The notes beneath the pieces are model-generated. The model did not search any database, was not told the origin of the DNA, and worked only from the letters and a program-made list of their open reading frames with translations. Below are positions 44,288-53,118 of a stretch of 64,000 bases of DNA, piece after piece. Numbering within the stretch: position 1 is the first letter of the stretch; every line of letters starts with the position of its first letter. The stretch lies in assembly GCA_934309145.1 (NCBI GenBank), contig CAKRCW010000005.1, positions 1-64,000 on the forward strand, in the 5' to 3' direction. Position numbers and translations under genes: made by a program. The stretch is from an uncultured Lachnospiraceae bacterium. Its GTDB lineage: Bacteria > Bacillota > Clostridia > Lachnospirales > Lachnospiraceae.

Positions 44288-45301
44288 ATGAACCAGATAG
44301 AAGTTTTGGATAATAGCATAGTATTTAACGGTAATTTGTTGACATTTCCACTTTCCTATGAAGATATACGTGCATTATTTGGAGAGGCCAGGATAAATGT
44401 TCAAAGTGATAATCATTTTGAGTATTTCTATGATGAGCTGGGAATATCATTTGAGGGCTCAACAGCATATCTTCATAACTTAAAAAAGCAGAAAGCCTAT
44501 ATAGATGATGCACATAATATCACATCTATGACGCTATATGTTACAGGGGAAAAAGTATTCGCAGAATCAAAGACCGAAAAATGTTATACGGGTGGATTAA
44601 AAGTCTTAAATCAAAATATGTCACGAGACAGATTATATCCATATATTCTAGGCTATGGATATAATTCAGAGATTAAGGATGAGCAGGGGAAAATGGTTCG
44701 ACAGATTCATATGGATATTGTTCTAAAAGTAGAAGATGAATTAAAGAAAAAAGATATTCCATTCTATGATGGAGAGAAAATTCTATTAGATGTATATATT
44801 GAATTCAGACCGGAGCGTCCAAAGAGTGATGAGAATTATAATATCACTGTTCCTGATGAACCTTGTCTGACATTTGATACATTTAATTTTAAGCTTGCCG
44901 TGATACAGGAGCTTATGTACAATCAGGAAGTCTTGAAGCCATATTTTGATATATATGATTATATGATTTTCAAAAAGGCACACTGGAATCTTGAAACAGA
45001 TAAAAATGTACGTGCTGCGGTAAGCTTCTTTAAGGAATTACCGATTCCAACAAGTCTTGCAGGGCTGGTCAAGGAAATTAATATGGATGGTTCTGATGAT
45101 ATCTATATGCAGATAGCACCAGAGTGGGACGGAAGAGACGAAAGATTTGATTTCAAAAAGGTAACAAAAACGGAGATGGAGCAGTTTCCTAATTTAAAGA
45201 AAATGCTTATTTTCGGAAATGAATGTGATGCAGAAAGTCTTAGAAAAGTATGTAATCCGTTGGGAATTGAAGTGGAATCTATGGCTTGTACTTCTGTTTA
45301 G
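44288..45301 (+). CDS. Uncharacterised protein, DUF6892-like
   Basis: 337 residues from the ATG at 44288. The N-terminal half is rich in short strands ('IVFNGNLLTFPLSYEDIRAL', 'LYVTGEKVF'). The C-terminal half carries 'LTFDTFNFKLAVIQELMYNQ' and 'FFKELPIPTSLAGLVKEINM', then 'MLIFGNECDAESLRKVCNPL'. The pattern 'FKLAVIQELMY' is that of the DUF6892 group, assigned from memory. No membrane segment or signal peptide. Such proteins often occur near polymorphic-toxin or immunity loci, but nothing nearby proves it here. Confidence 0.55.
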   Translation: MNQIEVLDNSIVFNGNLLTFPLSYEDIRALFGEARINVQSDNHFEYFYDELGISFEGSTAYLHNLKKQKAYIDDAHNITSMTLYVTGEKVFAESKTEKCYTGGLKVLNQNMSRDRLYPYILGYGYNSEIKDEQGKMVRQIHMDIVLKVEDELKKKDIPFYDGEKILLDVYIEFRPERPKSDENYNITVPDEPCLTFDTFNFKLAVIQELMYNQEVLKPYFDIYDYMIFKKAHWNLETDKNVRAAVSFFKELPIPTSLAGLVKEINMDGSDDIYMQIAPEWDGRDERFDFKKVTKTEMEQFPNLKKMLIFGNECDAESLRKVCNPLGIEVESMACTSV

Positions 45302-45343
45302 AATAGTGGTATAACGAATTGAATTGATTGCAGAAGAGGCGCA

Positions 45344-45400
45344 AAATAAGGGGCTGTCGCTTTAACGATTGATAAATCGTGAAGCGTCAGTCTCTTATTT
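45344..45400 (+). terminator. Long hairpin terminator
   Basis: AAATAAGGGGCTGTCGCTTTAACGATT-type left arm pairs with AAATCGTGAAGCGTCAGTCTCTTATTT with few mismatches, followed by GTTTATT. Confidence 0.8.
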
Positions 45401-45543
45401 GTTTATTAATCAAAAGAAAAAATATCGAAAGCAGTGTCAATGTTGTAAAATAAATTTATAAATAATTGTATTTATTTGTGAGAATAGGCACCGCCAAATC
45501 GTTATATATATGAGTACTCAAATGAAGGCAGGAGGAGCGCGAG

Positions 45544-46014
45544 GTGAAAAATGAAAAGGTAGTAAAGCTCTTTGATTTATATGCTAATGATTTGTATAGA
45601 TTTGCATTATCGTATGTAGGAATAAAACAAGAGGCTGAGGATATAGTTCAAAATCTTTTCCTGAAGCTCATTTCAAAGAATTTAGTCATAAAGAGTGAGT
45701 ATGAAAAGGCATATTTGTATAAGATGGCAGCTAATATGTGCAAGGATTATATGAAGTCAGCCGCAAATAAAGGGCTGGCAAACTATGATGATTTGGAGAA
45801 TTTGATTGCAGATAGAAACGTAATCAGTGACAGGGAAGAGAGCTTGTATAACAGTCTTATGAATTTGCCTGAGGCGTATCGTATTCCTATTTACCTGCAT
45901 TACTATGAGGGCTATACATATCATGAAATTGCCATAATTCTGAAGCTTAGTGATTCAGCTGTAGCGATGAGAATCAGCAGAGGAAAAGAAATGCTAAAAA
46001 ATTTGGAGGTGTGA
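45544..46014 (+). CDS. ECF-type RNA polymerase sigma factor
   Basis: 156 residues from a GTG start with AGGAGGAG upstream. Region 2 is 'LFDLYANDLYRFALSYVGIK' followed by 'QEAEDIVQNLFLKL'. Region 4 has 'YEGYTYHEIAIILKLSDSAV' and 'AMRISRGKEML'. It directs RNA polymerase to a stress or envelope regulon. The next gene, a one-helix membrane protein, starts 2 bases after its stop and is the likely anti-sigma or co-regulated partner. Confidence 0.92.
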   Translation: MKNEKVVKLFDLYANDLYRFALSYVGIKQEAEDIVQNLFLKLISKNLVIKSEYEKAYLYKMAANMCKDYMKSAANKGLANYDDLENLIADRNVISDREESLYNSLMNLPEAYRIPIYLHYYEGYTYHEIAIILKLSDSAVAMRISRGKEMLKNLEV

Positions 46015-46016
46015 TT

Positions 46017-46619
46017 ATGGAACAGATAATAAAGAAAACATTTGACAGGATATCAATGGACGAACAAAAGGTAAATGAAATAAGGGAGTGTCTGATTAAA
46101 AAGAGAAGGACTTATTCTATAATGAAGTGCGTTGCGTGTGCAGCAGTTTTTATTGCGGTGTTGCTATTTATACCTTCGACAAGAACATTTATTGTAAATG
46201 CTGCAAACAAGGTTATAAATATCTTTCATACAGCAAATGGCGGTGAGGTAGTATATGATGAGGCTGATAATGAATTATCATTTTCTATTACATATCCGAG
46301 AGATTCTTATGTTAAGGTGGAAGATGAAAAAATTTATCTGACTGTGGGGGATAAGTGTATAGATGTTACTGATTATTGTGGAGAAGATAAGTACTATAGA
46401 CATGAAATTGTTAATCCGGATGGCAGTAAAAATATAATATTGGTTGGCGGTACACCAGAAAATGCTGGTTATGTAGAGCTTATCTATGATTCCAACGGAA
46501 GTTATGTGTTTAATACTATGGATGTTCCTTGCGATAAAGATGGGATGGCACCTGCGTGGGTTGAGCTTGCAATGCATAATGAGGGTGTTCCAACTGGAAA
46601 TGCGGAGCTGGATGAGTAG
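46017..46619 (+). CDS. Membrane-anchored partner of the ECF sigma factor
   Basis: 200 residues from the ATG at 46017 (GGAGG seven bases upstream). A basic cytoplasmic part of about 35 residues precedes one membrane helix (residues about 36-56, 'CVACAAVFIAVLLFIPS'). An outer domain of about 140 residues ('GEVVYDEADNELSFSITYPR' onwards) follows. This layout fits anti-sigma or DUF4367-like proteins that hold a sigma factor at the membrane, although the short cytoplasmic part has no recognisable ZAS motif. Coupled translation with the sigma gene supports the pairing. Confidence 0.7.
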   Translation: MEQIIKKTFDRISMDEQKVNEIRECLIKKRRTYSIMKCVACAAVFIAVLLFIPSTRTFIVNAANKVINIFHTANGGEVVYDEADNELSFSITYPRDSYVKVEDEKIYLTVGDKCIDVTDYCGEDKYYRHEIVNPDGSKNIILVGGTPENAGYVELIYDSNGSYVFNTMDVPCDKDGMAPAWVELAMHNEGVPTGNAELDE

Positions 46620-46689
46620 ACAGACGCTTGGAATATTACTTGATATACATACTACCCACCCTCTCCCCCAACTTTAATTTGTATTTTAC

Positions 46690-46718
46690 TTGACAAAATA
46701 GTTAGGCAAGAGTAACAT
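46690..46718 (+). promoter_or_regulatory. Promoter with almost no leader before a short TetR-type gene
   Basis: TTGACA (46690-46695), 17 bases, TAACAT (46713-46718). The start codon is only 10 bases after the -10 box, so the transcript would have a leader of about four bases. The spacer contains GTTA-N8-TAAC, a possible operator. Confidence 0.65.
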
Positions 46719-46728
46719 AACAGATGGT

Positions 46729-46947
46729 ATGAAAAATGAAAAAGAAAAAACAGCAGAGAAAATTAAAAATGCAGCGGTTGATGAATTCTTAAAGAATGGC
46801 TACAGCAAAGCAAGTTTAAGGAAAATATGCCAGAGTGCCGGTGTGACTACGGGAGCTATGTATTTTTCATTTGAGAGTAAGGAGGCACTTTTCAAAGCAA
46901 TATTTGAACCGCTTATCAGGCAATATGAGGAGCTTCACAGCAATTAA
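46729..46947 (+). CDS. TetR-type protein reduced to the DNA-binding domain
   Basis: 72 residues. The whole length is the TetR_N helix-turn-helix: 'KIKNAAVDEFLKNGYSKASL', 'RKICQSAGVTTGAMYFSFES', 'KEALFKAIFEPLI'. The ligand domain (about 120 residues) is missing, and a terminator hairpin begins within the last codons. No ribosome binding site precedes the ATG, in keeping with a leaderless mRNA. It may be a remnant or a working mini-regulator of the methyltransferase gene 70 bases downstream. Confidence 0.75.
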   Translation: MKNEKEKTAEKIKNAAVDEFLKNGYSKASLRKICQSAGVTTGAMYFSFESKEALFKAIFEPLIRQYEELHSN

Positions 46948-46963
46948 CTGTGGAGCTTTTTTT
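46931..46963 (+). terminator. Terminator overlapping the end of the short TetR gene
   Basis: AGCTTCACAG (46931-46940), CAATTAA loop, CTGTGGAGCT (46948-46957), then TTTTTT. Confidence 0.88.
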
Positions 46964-47015
46964 AATAACATAACAATTAATAACAATCGTTACGGAAAGG
47001 AAAGAGGAAAATATT

Positions 47016-47837
47016 ATGAATGAAAAGACAAAGGTAAGTGTTCAGGGTGTTCCAGAGACAATGTTACAGACTTTATATGCGAGAGCAAAGGAGTCACGAC
47101 AGGAAAAACATCATATATATGATGAAAAGGCAATAGAGGTAGTTGAACAGCTAGATTATGATTTCACAAAGGCTGATAGCGATAAAATGATGAGCTATGG
47201 TGTAATTGCAAGAACTATCGTGCTTGACAGACTTGTGGATGATTTCCTGACTAAAAATCCTCATACAGTAGTAATTAATATTGCATCCGGAATGGATACA
47301 AGATGCTATCGTATGGCAGGAAAATATTCAAGATGGTATAACATTGACCTTCCGGAGACAATGGATATAAGAGCACGTTTTATGGAGGAAAATGGTCCTG
47401 TTTATCAGATAGCCAAATCAGCTACAGATGAAGCTTATGTAAATGATATAGAATACAACGGAGAGCCAGTGCTTGTCATAATTGAGGGGCTTACCATGTA
47501 TCTTAGTGAGGCTGACGTGAAGAAGATGTTTGATATTATTGATAAAAAATTCAGCAAGGTAAAGGTACTTGTTGAGACAATGTCACCATTTGTTGTAAAA
47601 AATATAACTGAGAAGTCAATCGAGAAAAGTGCGGCTAAATTTACATGGGGAGTTAAGAACGGAAAGAAATTGCAGGAGCTTATTCCTCATTTCACAAATA
47701 AGGCAGATGTAAGCCTTGTTGAGGGCATGAAGGAATTTATACCTATATATAAGGTTATTGGTAAAATAGGATTTGTAAGAAATATATCAAATAAAATTGT
47801 AATTATGGAAAAAAGAGCTGTTAAGAATATTAAATAA
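47016..47837 (+). CDS. Class I SAM-dependent methyltransferase of the PPM/leucine carboxyl methyltransferase family
   Basis: 273 residues. 'SYGVIARTIVLDRLVDDFL' and 'VVINIASGMDTRCYRM' (the SAM-binding loop, normally 'GAGLDTR') are followed by 'WYNIDLPETMDIRARFM', with acidic residues for SAM. 'VIIEGLTMYLSEADVKKMF' completes the set. This matches the Tcm/LCM group that methylates small-molecule or carboxyl oxygens; the substrate is unknown. AAAGAGGAAAA precedes the ATG. Confidence 0.88.
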   Translation: MNEKTKVSVQGVPETMLQTLYARAKESRQEKHHIYDEKAIEVVEQLDYDFTKADSDKMMSYGVIARTIVLDRLVDDFLTKNPHTVVINIASGMDTRCYRMAGKYSRWYNIDLPETMDIRARFMEENGPVYQIAKSATDEAYVNDIEYNGEPVLVIIEGLTMYLSEADVKKMFDIIDKKFSKVKVLVETMSPFVVKNITEKSIEKSAAKFTWGVKNGKKLQELIPHFTNKADVSLVEGMKEFIPIYKVIGKIGFVRNISNKIVIMEKRAVKNIK

Positions 47838-47921
47838 GTTTCCGATATATAAAATGAATAATAATATCTCAAAAGGATTTGAGTTTAGCTGCTTCAAGGA
47901 CGAAGTATTCAATTTAAGAAA

Positions 47922-47957
47922 AGGTATAGTATTGCAGTATATTACTATACCTATTTT
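47922..47957 (+). terminator. Terminator after the methyltransferase
   Basis: AGGTATAGTA (47922-47931) pairs with TACTATACCT (47943-47952), followed by ATTTTC. Confidence 0.78.
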
Positions 47958-48056
47958 CTGTTACATTTCATTTGCCCCTTGTAGTGGGCTTAATTCCTGA
48001 GAGTAAAATTTATACATTTGACATGGTTGCATTTTTTAGTTAGGGGGGATAAACCT

Positions 48057-48833
48057 ATGTATACTGGGACTGTTCAAAGTCAGGTTAAAATGCAGATGCT
48101 TGATTTAAAGTGGAAGAAGAAAAAGGATGATATTAACCAAAAACATAATAACGAGGAGCTTACCGAGGAAGAGGTGCTGATGCAATCTATTGAGGAGCAG
48201 GCAGAGAATGTGAGAAAAAGCAGAGATACGGAACAGATATATACGAAGCTTAAGACAGGACAGACCTTAAGTGAGGAGGAAATTGCGTATTTGAAGGAGC
48301 ATGATCCTGAATCACTTTCAGAGTACGAGAAAGCTCAGAGTGAAAAAAAGGCATATGAGCAGCAGTTAAAGAACTGCAAGACAAAGGAGGATGTCCAGAG
48401 ATTAACTCTGAATCGTATGGGAAATTTTGCGGCAAAGGCAAAGTCGATTGTAAGCAACCCATATATCCCTAAGAATAAGAAGATAATTTTGATGAACAGA
48501 CTTAATAATGAGGTATGTTTAATAAGGGATGCACATTTGAAGTTTACAGAGAGTGTTGAATATAAGAATATGCCAGAGGAAGCAGAGCTGGCAGAGGAGA
48601 AAAAATCTGACGACGAAGGTATTTCAGATGAAACTGATAAGACAGATATAATAGCTGATAATGATGATACATCAACAACTGATACCGATGATATGCCAAT
48701 ATCGGATATAGAAGATACATCAGAATCAGTGGGTGAGAATGAAAATTTATCGTTTGATAAAATAAGTCGTGATATTGAAAGATATATACATAAGAATTCT
48801 GAAAAGAAGGCAAGATTTACTGCTAGTGTATAG
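48057..48833 (+). CDS. Uncharacterised highly charged protein (first of a three-gene cluster)
   Basis: 258 residues from the ATG at 48057 (GGGGGGATAA upstream). No signal peptide or membrane helix. The first 165 residues are helical and charged ('DLKWKKKKDDINQKHNNEEL', 'KTKEDVQRLTLNRMGNFAAK'). The stretch 200-240 is an acidic Asp/Thr/Ser-rich linker, and a basic tail closes it. Family unknown. It lies 23 bases before the next gene; the three genes to 50348 read as one operon. Confidence 0.65.
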   Translation: MYTGTVQSQVKMQMLDLKWKKKKDDINQKHNNEELTEEEVLMQSIEEQAENVRKSRDTEQIYTKLKTGQTLSEEEIAYLKEHDPESLSEYEKAQSEKKAYEQQLKNCKTKEDVQRLTLNRMGNFAAKAKSIVSNPYIPKNKKIILMNRLNNEVCLIRDAHLKFTESVEYKNMPEEAELAEEKKSDDEGISDETDKTDIIADNDDTSTTDTDDMPISDIEDTSESVGENENLSFDKISRDIERYIHKNSEKKARFTASV

Positions 48834-48856
48834 CTTATAGTTGGGAGAGATGCATT

Positions 48857-49456
48857 ATGAAGATTGGAGAAGCACGGGCTGCCTATGGTGTTTGTTTGCG
48901 GAGCTATTATGATAAGCAGCGTGAGCTTGGCAAACAAAAAAAGGCTCTGGAGGAGAAAATTAACAATACTGAGAATGGCGCTGTTATATATAAGAATGAG
49001 GCAGCTATAATTGAACTTCAGTATGAGGCGGTAAATGACAAGAAAAATGAATATCAGGATTATGTAGATGAGCTTATTGAGCAGCACTGTGCGATAGCTA
49101 ACAAATATGTCGCAGAACAGCAGGCTGATGCATACGCTGAGGCGGCTAAGGATATGCAGAAGATTATGATTGTGGCTAGACGTATTATGAAGGGAGACAA
49201 GGTTCCTGCTAAGGATGAAAAGAAGCTTATGGAGTTTGATTACAAGCTATATTCTCTGGCAAAGAGTGCTGGAGCTATGGCTAAGGTAAGGAAACGTAAG
49301 GAGCACAAATCTCTTTGGGAGGACGAGGAGAAGAAGGAATATCCTGATGCTACAGAGGCAGCAGACAATACAGAGGTAATGTCAGAAGGTCCTGAGATAA
49401 TAAATGTGGAAGATACTATGTCAGCGGCAACAGCGGATATAGATATAGGTGAATAA
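48857..49456 (+). CDS. Uncharacterised coiled-coil protein (second of the cluster)
   Basis: 199 residues, mostly helical with coiled-coil character: 'YYDKQRELGKQKKALEEKIN' and 'ELQYEAVNDKKNEYQDYVDE'. A basic patch 'KVRKRKEHK' and an acidic low-complexity tail follow. No signal peptide. Family not recognised. It is flanked by genes of similar composition, suggesting a joint structural or assembly role. Confidence 0.65.
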   Translation: MKIGEARAAYGVCLRSYYDKQRELGKQKKALEEKINNTENGAVIYKNEAAIIELQYEAVNDKKNEYQDYVDELIEQHCAIANKYVAEQQADAYAEAAKDMQKIMIVARRIMKGDKVPAKDEKKLMEFDYKLYSLAKSAGAMAKVRKRKEHKSLWEDEEKKEYPDATEAADNTEVMSEGPEIINVEDTMSAATADIDIGE

Positions 49457-49487
49457 AGACAATTAGATTAATAAGGAGAGATGAAGT

Positions 49488-50348
49488 ATGGCAAGTATTT
49501 ATGGTGTGTCTGCATATCAGCAGGCAGGAGGAACAGGCACTGACAAGACAAGTACAGTTAAGACTAATACAACGAAAACAGATAAGGCGAATGATGCCGC
49601 ATCATCAAAAAAGACGGATGATGTAAAAACAAGCACATGGAAACCATTAGATACAGGAAGCTCATTAGTTCCGAGTGTGAAGAATGGATATGGTAATGTT
49701 ATCGGTGATGTTGAGCTTTCTGATAAGGCTAAGGAGTATTACAGCAAGTTAAAGGCTAAGTTTGGCAATATGGATTTTATTTTGGTGAGTAAGGATATGA
49801 AGGCTCAGGTTCAGGCAAATGCTTCCGCTTATGGCAATGCATATAAGCAGGTTGTTCTCATAGATGATGAGAAGCTTGAAAAGATGGCAACTGATGAATC
49901 ATATCGCAAAAAATATGAGGGAATTATTGCTATGTCGCAGACTAAGTTTGCTGAGGCAAAGAACAGCCTTGCAAGCAGTGGTGCAAGTATAATGAATTTT
50001 GGTATGACAGTTGGCTCTGATGGAAAGACCACATATTTTGCAACATTGGAGAAAAAACGTGCAGAGAAAAAGGCAATAGAGAAGAAGACTGCCAAGAAAA
50101 AGGAGCAGAAGCTTAAGGACAAGAAGGCTGCCATGAAGCGTCAGGAGAAGCTTGATGCTGAGAAGGCTATGGAGGAAAAGCGTGCCGAGGAGGATGACAC
50201 ATTAGATACAGAATATGTGGAGATTACGGCAGATTCCTTTAAGGAATTAAACGATAAGGTGTATCGCTACGCATATGACGATTCATCTAATAACGTACTT
50301 ACTGATAAGGAAAGACAGGTAGGTCAGCATTTTGACTTTAAGTGGTAA
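49488..50348 (+). CDS. DUF6033-like protein (third of the cluster)
   Basis: 286 residues. The N terminus is Thr/Lys/Ser-rich and disordered. A conserved core at about 75-190 ('ELSDKAKEYYSKLKAKFGNM', 'DFILVSKDMKAQVQANASAY', 'YRKKYEGIIAMSQTKFAEAK') resembles the DUF6033 family of Lachnospiraceae (name from memory). A Lys/Glu/Ala-rich helix (about 200-240) follows. Function unknown. No signal peptide. Confidence 0.65.
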   Translation: MASIYGVSAYQQAGGTGTDKTSTVKTNTTKTDKANDAASSKKTDDVKTSTWKPLDTGSSLVPSVKNGYGNVIGDVELSDKAKEYYSKLKAKFGNMDFILVSKDMKAQVQANASAYGNAYKQVVLIDDEKLEKMATDESYRKKYEGIIAMSQTKFAEAKNSLASSGASIMNFGMTVGSDGKTTYFATLEKKRAEKKAIEKKTAKKKEQKLKDKKAAMKRQEKLDAEKAMEEKRAEEDDTLDTEYVEITADSFKELNDKVYRYAYDDSSNNVLTDKERQVGQHFDFKW

Positions 50349-50387
50349 ATAAAATGGATAATATAATAATTTGGATAGCACTCTTTC

Positions 50388-50424
50388 GACCTCTAGCTGG
50401 TCTAAAGGCTTAAGTATATAGCCT
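50388..50424 (+). other. Paired hairpins in the 233-base gap before the lipoprotein gene
   Basis: GACC-TCTAGCT-GGTC and AGGCT-N9-AGCCT lie close together, followed by CCTGAAATTCTCAG. The segment could be a structured leader, but no riboswitch class fits it fully. The rest of 50349-50581 is A-rich with no gene. Confidence 0.35.
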
Positions 50425-50581
50425 GATGCAAATACCTGAAATTCTCAGAGACAAGAATAATCCCCCTGTCATATGTAAAAACATAAAAAAATGTTAAAAA
50501 AAGTTGTAAAAAAATCCAATGAAAAGCTTACCTGGTGTGTCTATATATTGAAATTAAAATTTTTAATAAGGAGATAAGAAG

Positions 50582-51196
50582 ATGAAGAGAAAATTAAAGC
50601 TTGTAGCATTAGGAGTAGCAATGGCAGTAGGATTATGTGCATGCGGCAAAAAGACAGATGCGGGTAATAATGGAGATGGAGAGCTATCAACAACAGAGAT
50701 ATCAGCAACGGAGGAACAGCTTCCGGAAGCAGAGGTAAAGACAGTAGATACATTAAACGACGTCTATTTTATGAAATTGGCACTTTATGACCAGAAAAAT
50801 GGAAAGTTTATATCTTATACCATTATGAAGGATACGGCATATGACGCACCTGATGATAAATATTTCTTTATAAAGCTTGAGGGTGATGTGAGCAGTGGTG
50901 ATTATACAATGCCTGATGATTCGCTTGATGTTAATAAAGATATAACACAGGCAGATGCAGATAAATTTATAGATTATTTTAACAATAATATAGCTATGAA
51001 TTTCCCGGCTGGAACATCATCACATATTATTAATTTTACTGATGATGGCACAGAAGAGGATTATAAGAAGGTTGAAATATATATTGAACCAAGCAGTAAT
51101 ATAGATGAGGCATATACCGGTATTATTATGGATTCTGAGCGTGTACCTGACTGGGTAGCGGGCTTTGAGGATTTATATAAAAGTTATTTAGATTAA
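50582..51196 (+). CDS. Lipoprotein of unknown function
   Basis: 204 residues. The signal peptide 'LVALGVAMAVGLCACGKK' ends in a lipobox, so Cys20 or so is lipidated and the protein faces the outside. A Thr/Glu-rich linker leads to a domain with 'KLALYDQKNGKFISYTIMKD' and 'KKVEIYIEPSSNIDEAYTGI'. Family unknown. It ends 24 bases before the sigma-factor fusion gene, so they are co-transcribed; it may be part of the sensing arm of that system (inference). Confidence 0.75.
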   Translation: MKRKLKLVALGVAMAVGLCACGKKTDAGNNGDGELSTTEISATEEQLPEAEVKTVDTLNDVYFMKLALYDQKNGKFISYTIMKDTAYDAPDDKYFFIKLEGDVSSGDYTMPDDSLDVNKDITQADADKFIDYFNNNIAMNFPAGTSSHIINFTDDGTEEDYKKVEIYIEPSSNIDEAYTGIIMDSERVPDWVAGFEDLYKSYLD

Positions 51197-51220
51197 TTGT
51201 AGGATGGAGCTTAGCATTTA

Positions 51221-53050
51221 ATGGATAATATAAAAGAATTAGTTGACAGAGTTATAAATGGAGATACGCAGGCATTTGAGATAATATATCAGAACACATA
51301 CAGACAGGTGTATTGTACCTGTATGAGCTTCCTTAAGAATGAACAGAATGTATATGACATTATGCAGGATACATATATAACTGCACTGACACATTTACAG
51401 CAGCTTGAAAATCCTGAGAGAATTACGGCATGGCTTAATACAATAGCTGTTAATAAGTGTAAGAATTTCATGAGAAAGAGAGTACCTGTTCAAATGGATG
51501 AGACTGTGGAGCAGGGACTTCTGGAGGATAATGATAATTTCCTCCCTGAGAGCTATGTGATACATGCTGAGAAGAGGAAGATTATTCTTGATATTATGCA
51601 GGAGGAGCTGTCTGCTGTTCAGTACCAGACAATAATAATGTATTATTTTGATGGAATGAGTGTTTCTGAAATTGCAGCATGTATGGAATGTCCAGAGGGA
51701 ACTGTAGAATATCGTCTGTCTGCTGCCCGTGGAAAAATAAAGGCTGGTGTGCAGGAGTACGAGGATACGAGCGGCATAAAGCTTTATTCTTCAGGTGGAA
51801 TTGCACTTCTCACCGCTATATTTATGGAAGAGACCAAGAATCTTGCAATACCAAATGTTCTTACTAGCATTTTTGCGGCGGTACAGGCAGCAATGCAGAC
51901 AGTTGGAACAGCCGCAGAAGTTGCACAGTCAACAGGAGCAGTGGCGGCCGCAGCGGGAAAGGTTGGTTTAAAGGGGTTATTTAAAACTGTCAAGGCTAAA
52001 ATAATAGCTGGAATTGCAGCCACAGCTGTGGTAGCCGGAGGTGCAGCGGGAGTTATATTGCACAATCGTAATACTGAGACTTCAAAGTCTTATACAGAGA
52101 TAAATACTGTTTTGTGCGATAATGAATATCTGACTATCACTGCTGATAGAATATATGATATAGGATATGTTCCTGATGAGGATGATGAATTTACCTATGG
52201 CATAAAAGCTGACCAGTGGAGCAAAAATGACAGTATAGTTGCATATACTGTAGTTAATCATAAGGATTATGATGTATATTATGACCTTAGATTTAATACA
52301 TTTAATAATGAATCTGAACCTGATTCATATTATGTATTAGGTTCTGATACTATAATGATGCAGCCAAACCAGACATGCAGGTATATCACTAACAATCATA
52401 TTTATTCACAGGATGATTACGACGCTGGGCGTGAGCCTGTCACCTGGGCTAAAGTGAGCATTGTAATAAGAACTTTTGATAATGCTGGCATGATGAATAT
52501 CGTATACAATGATACAAGTGATAAGTATTTCTATGGTGAAGATAAGGCTGTCAACTACAAGAGAACAAATTATGATGACAGAGAGCAGGTTATGCTTGAT
52601 AATGACCAGATAAAAATGACCTTTGTTGGAGCACTTATATATGACGAGCCTGAAAAGAATTATTATTCTGCATATCCTTGCTTTTATTTAGAAAATAAGA
52701 CAGATCATGATCTGAGAGTGGTTATTAGTGGAGATTATATTGACCGTTATGGGAAGACTGAACTTATGTTATATGCAGGAACCACAGGATATATTATTGA
52801 CTGTGATTTATATGATAAGAGTATTGATGATGAAAATGCAGCTATGGAGAAACTTAGGGAAATGATAAATGCTGACTCGGAATTTAACGTTTCTGTGAAG
52901 ATTTATGACTATACGGCGGCAGTTGGCGGATATATTGATGAAGCTATTTACGGTGAGAAATATGGATTGGGTGTTAGTATATATGATGCATTGGAAGGAT
53001 ATACCAATACTTATAATTCAAGCTTTAAAGTGTATGAATATGAGAGATGA
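51221..53050 (+). CDS. ECF sigma factor fused to a membrane anchor and large extracytoplasmic domain
   Basis: 609 residues. Residues 1-170 are a complete ECF sigma: region 2 ('AFEIIYQNTYRQVYCTCMSF', 'YDIMQDTYITALTHL') and region 4 ('MYYFDGMSVSEIAACMECPE', 'GTVEYRLSAARGKIK'). After an Ala-rich linker a membrane helix lies near 258-280 ('IIAGIAATAVVAGGAAGVIL'). About 325 outer residues follow with strand-like repeats ('FVGALIYDEPEKNYYSAYPC'). A sigma factor tied to the membrane by its own anchor suggests release by proteolysis or control by its outer domain. Start ATG with GGATGGAG upstream. Confidence 0.88.
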   Translation: MDNIKELVDRVINGDTQAFEIIYQNTYRQVYCTCMSFLKNEQNVYDIMQDTYITALTHLQQLENPERITAWLNTIAVNKCKNFMRKRVPVQMDETVEQGLLEDNDNFLPESYVIHAEKRKIILDIMQEELSAVQYQTIIMYYFDGMSVSEIAACMECPEGTVEYRLSAARGKIKAGVQEYEDTSGIKLYSSGGIALLTAIFMEETKNLAIPNVLTSIFAAVQAAMQTVGTAAEVAQSTGAVAAAAGKVGLKGLFKTVKAKIIAGIAATAVVAGGAAGVILHNRNTETSKSYTEINTVLCDNEYLTITADRIYDIGYVPDEDDEFTYGIKADQWSKNDSIVAYTVVNHKDYDVYYDLRFNTFNNESEPDSYYVLGSDTIMMQPNQTCRYITNNHIYSQDDYDAGREPVTWAKVSIVIRTFDNAGMMNIVYNDTSDKYFYGEDKAVNYKRTNYDDREQVMLDNDQIKMTFVGALIYDEPEKNYYSAYPCFYLENKTDHDLRVVISGDYIDRYGKTELMLYAGTTGYIIDCDLYDKSIDDENAAMEKLREMINADSEFNVSVKIYDYTAAVGGYIDEAIYGEKYGLGVSIYDALEGYTNTYNSSFKVYEYER

Positions 53051-53111
53051 CGTTAAATTTATAAAAATGACGTTTGTGCAAAATGTACATTTTAATATGC
53101 GTTTAACGTCA
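53048..53111 (+). terminator. Inverted repeat at the end of the sigma-fusion gene
   Basis: TGACGTTAAA (53048-53057) pairs with TTTAACGTCA (53102-53111), then TATTTAATT. Inside is the palindrome AAAATGTACATTTT (53080-53093). It may end transcription or bind a regulator. Confidence 0.5.
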
Positions 53112-53118
53112 TATTTAA

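Noticed and set aside
48335..49087. Minus-strand 250-codon frame
   Set aside because: It lies opposite two co-directional genes with good ribosome sites; its hydrophobic run is the complement of Lys/Glu-rich codons.
50388..50450. GGTCTAAAGG...CCTGAAATTC segment as a c-di-GMP-I riboswitch
   Set aside because: The essential GGGACGCAAAGCC half and the tetraloop receptor are missing.
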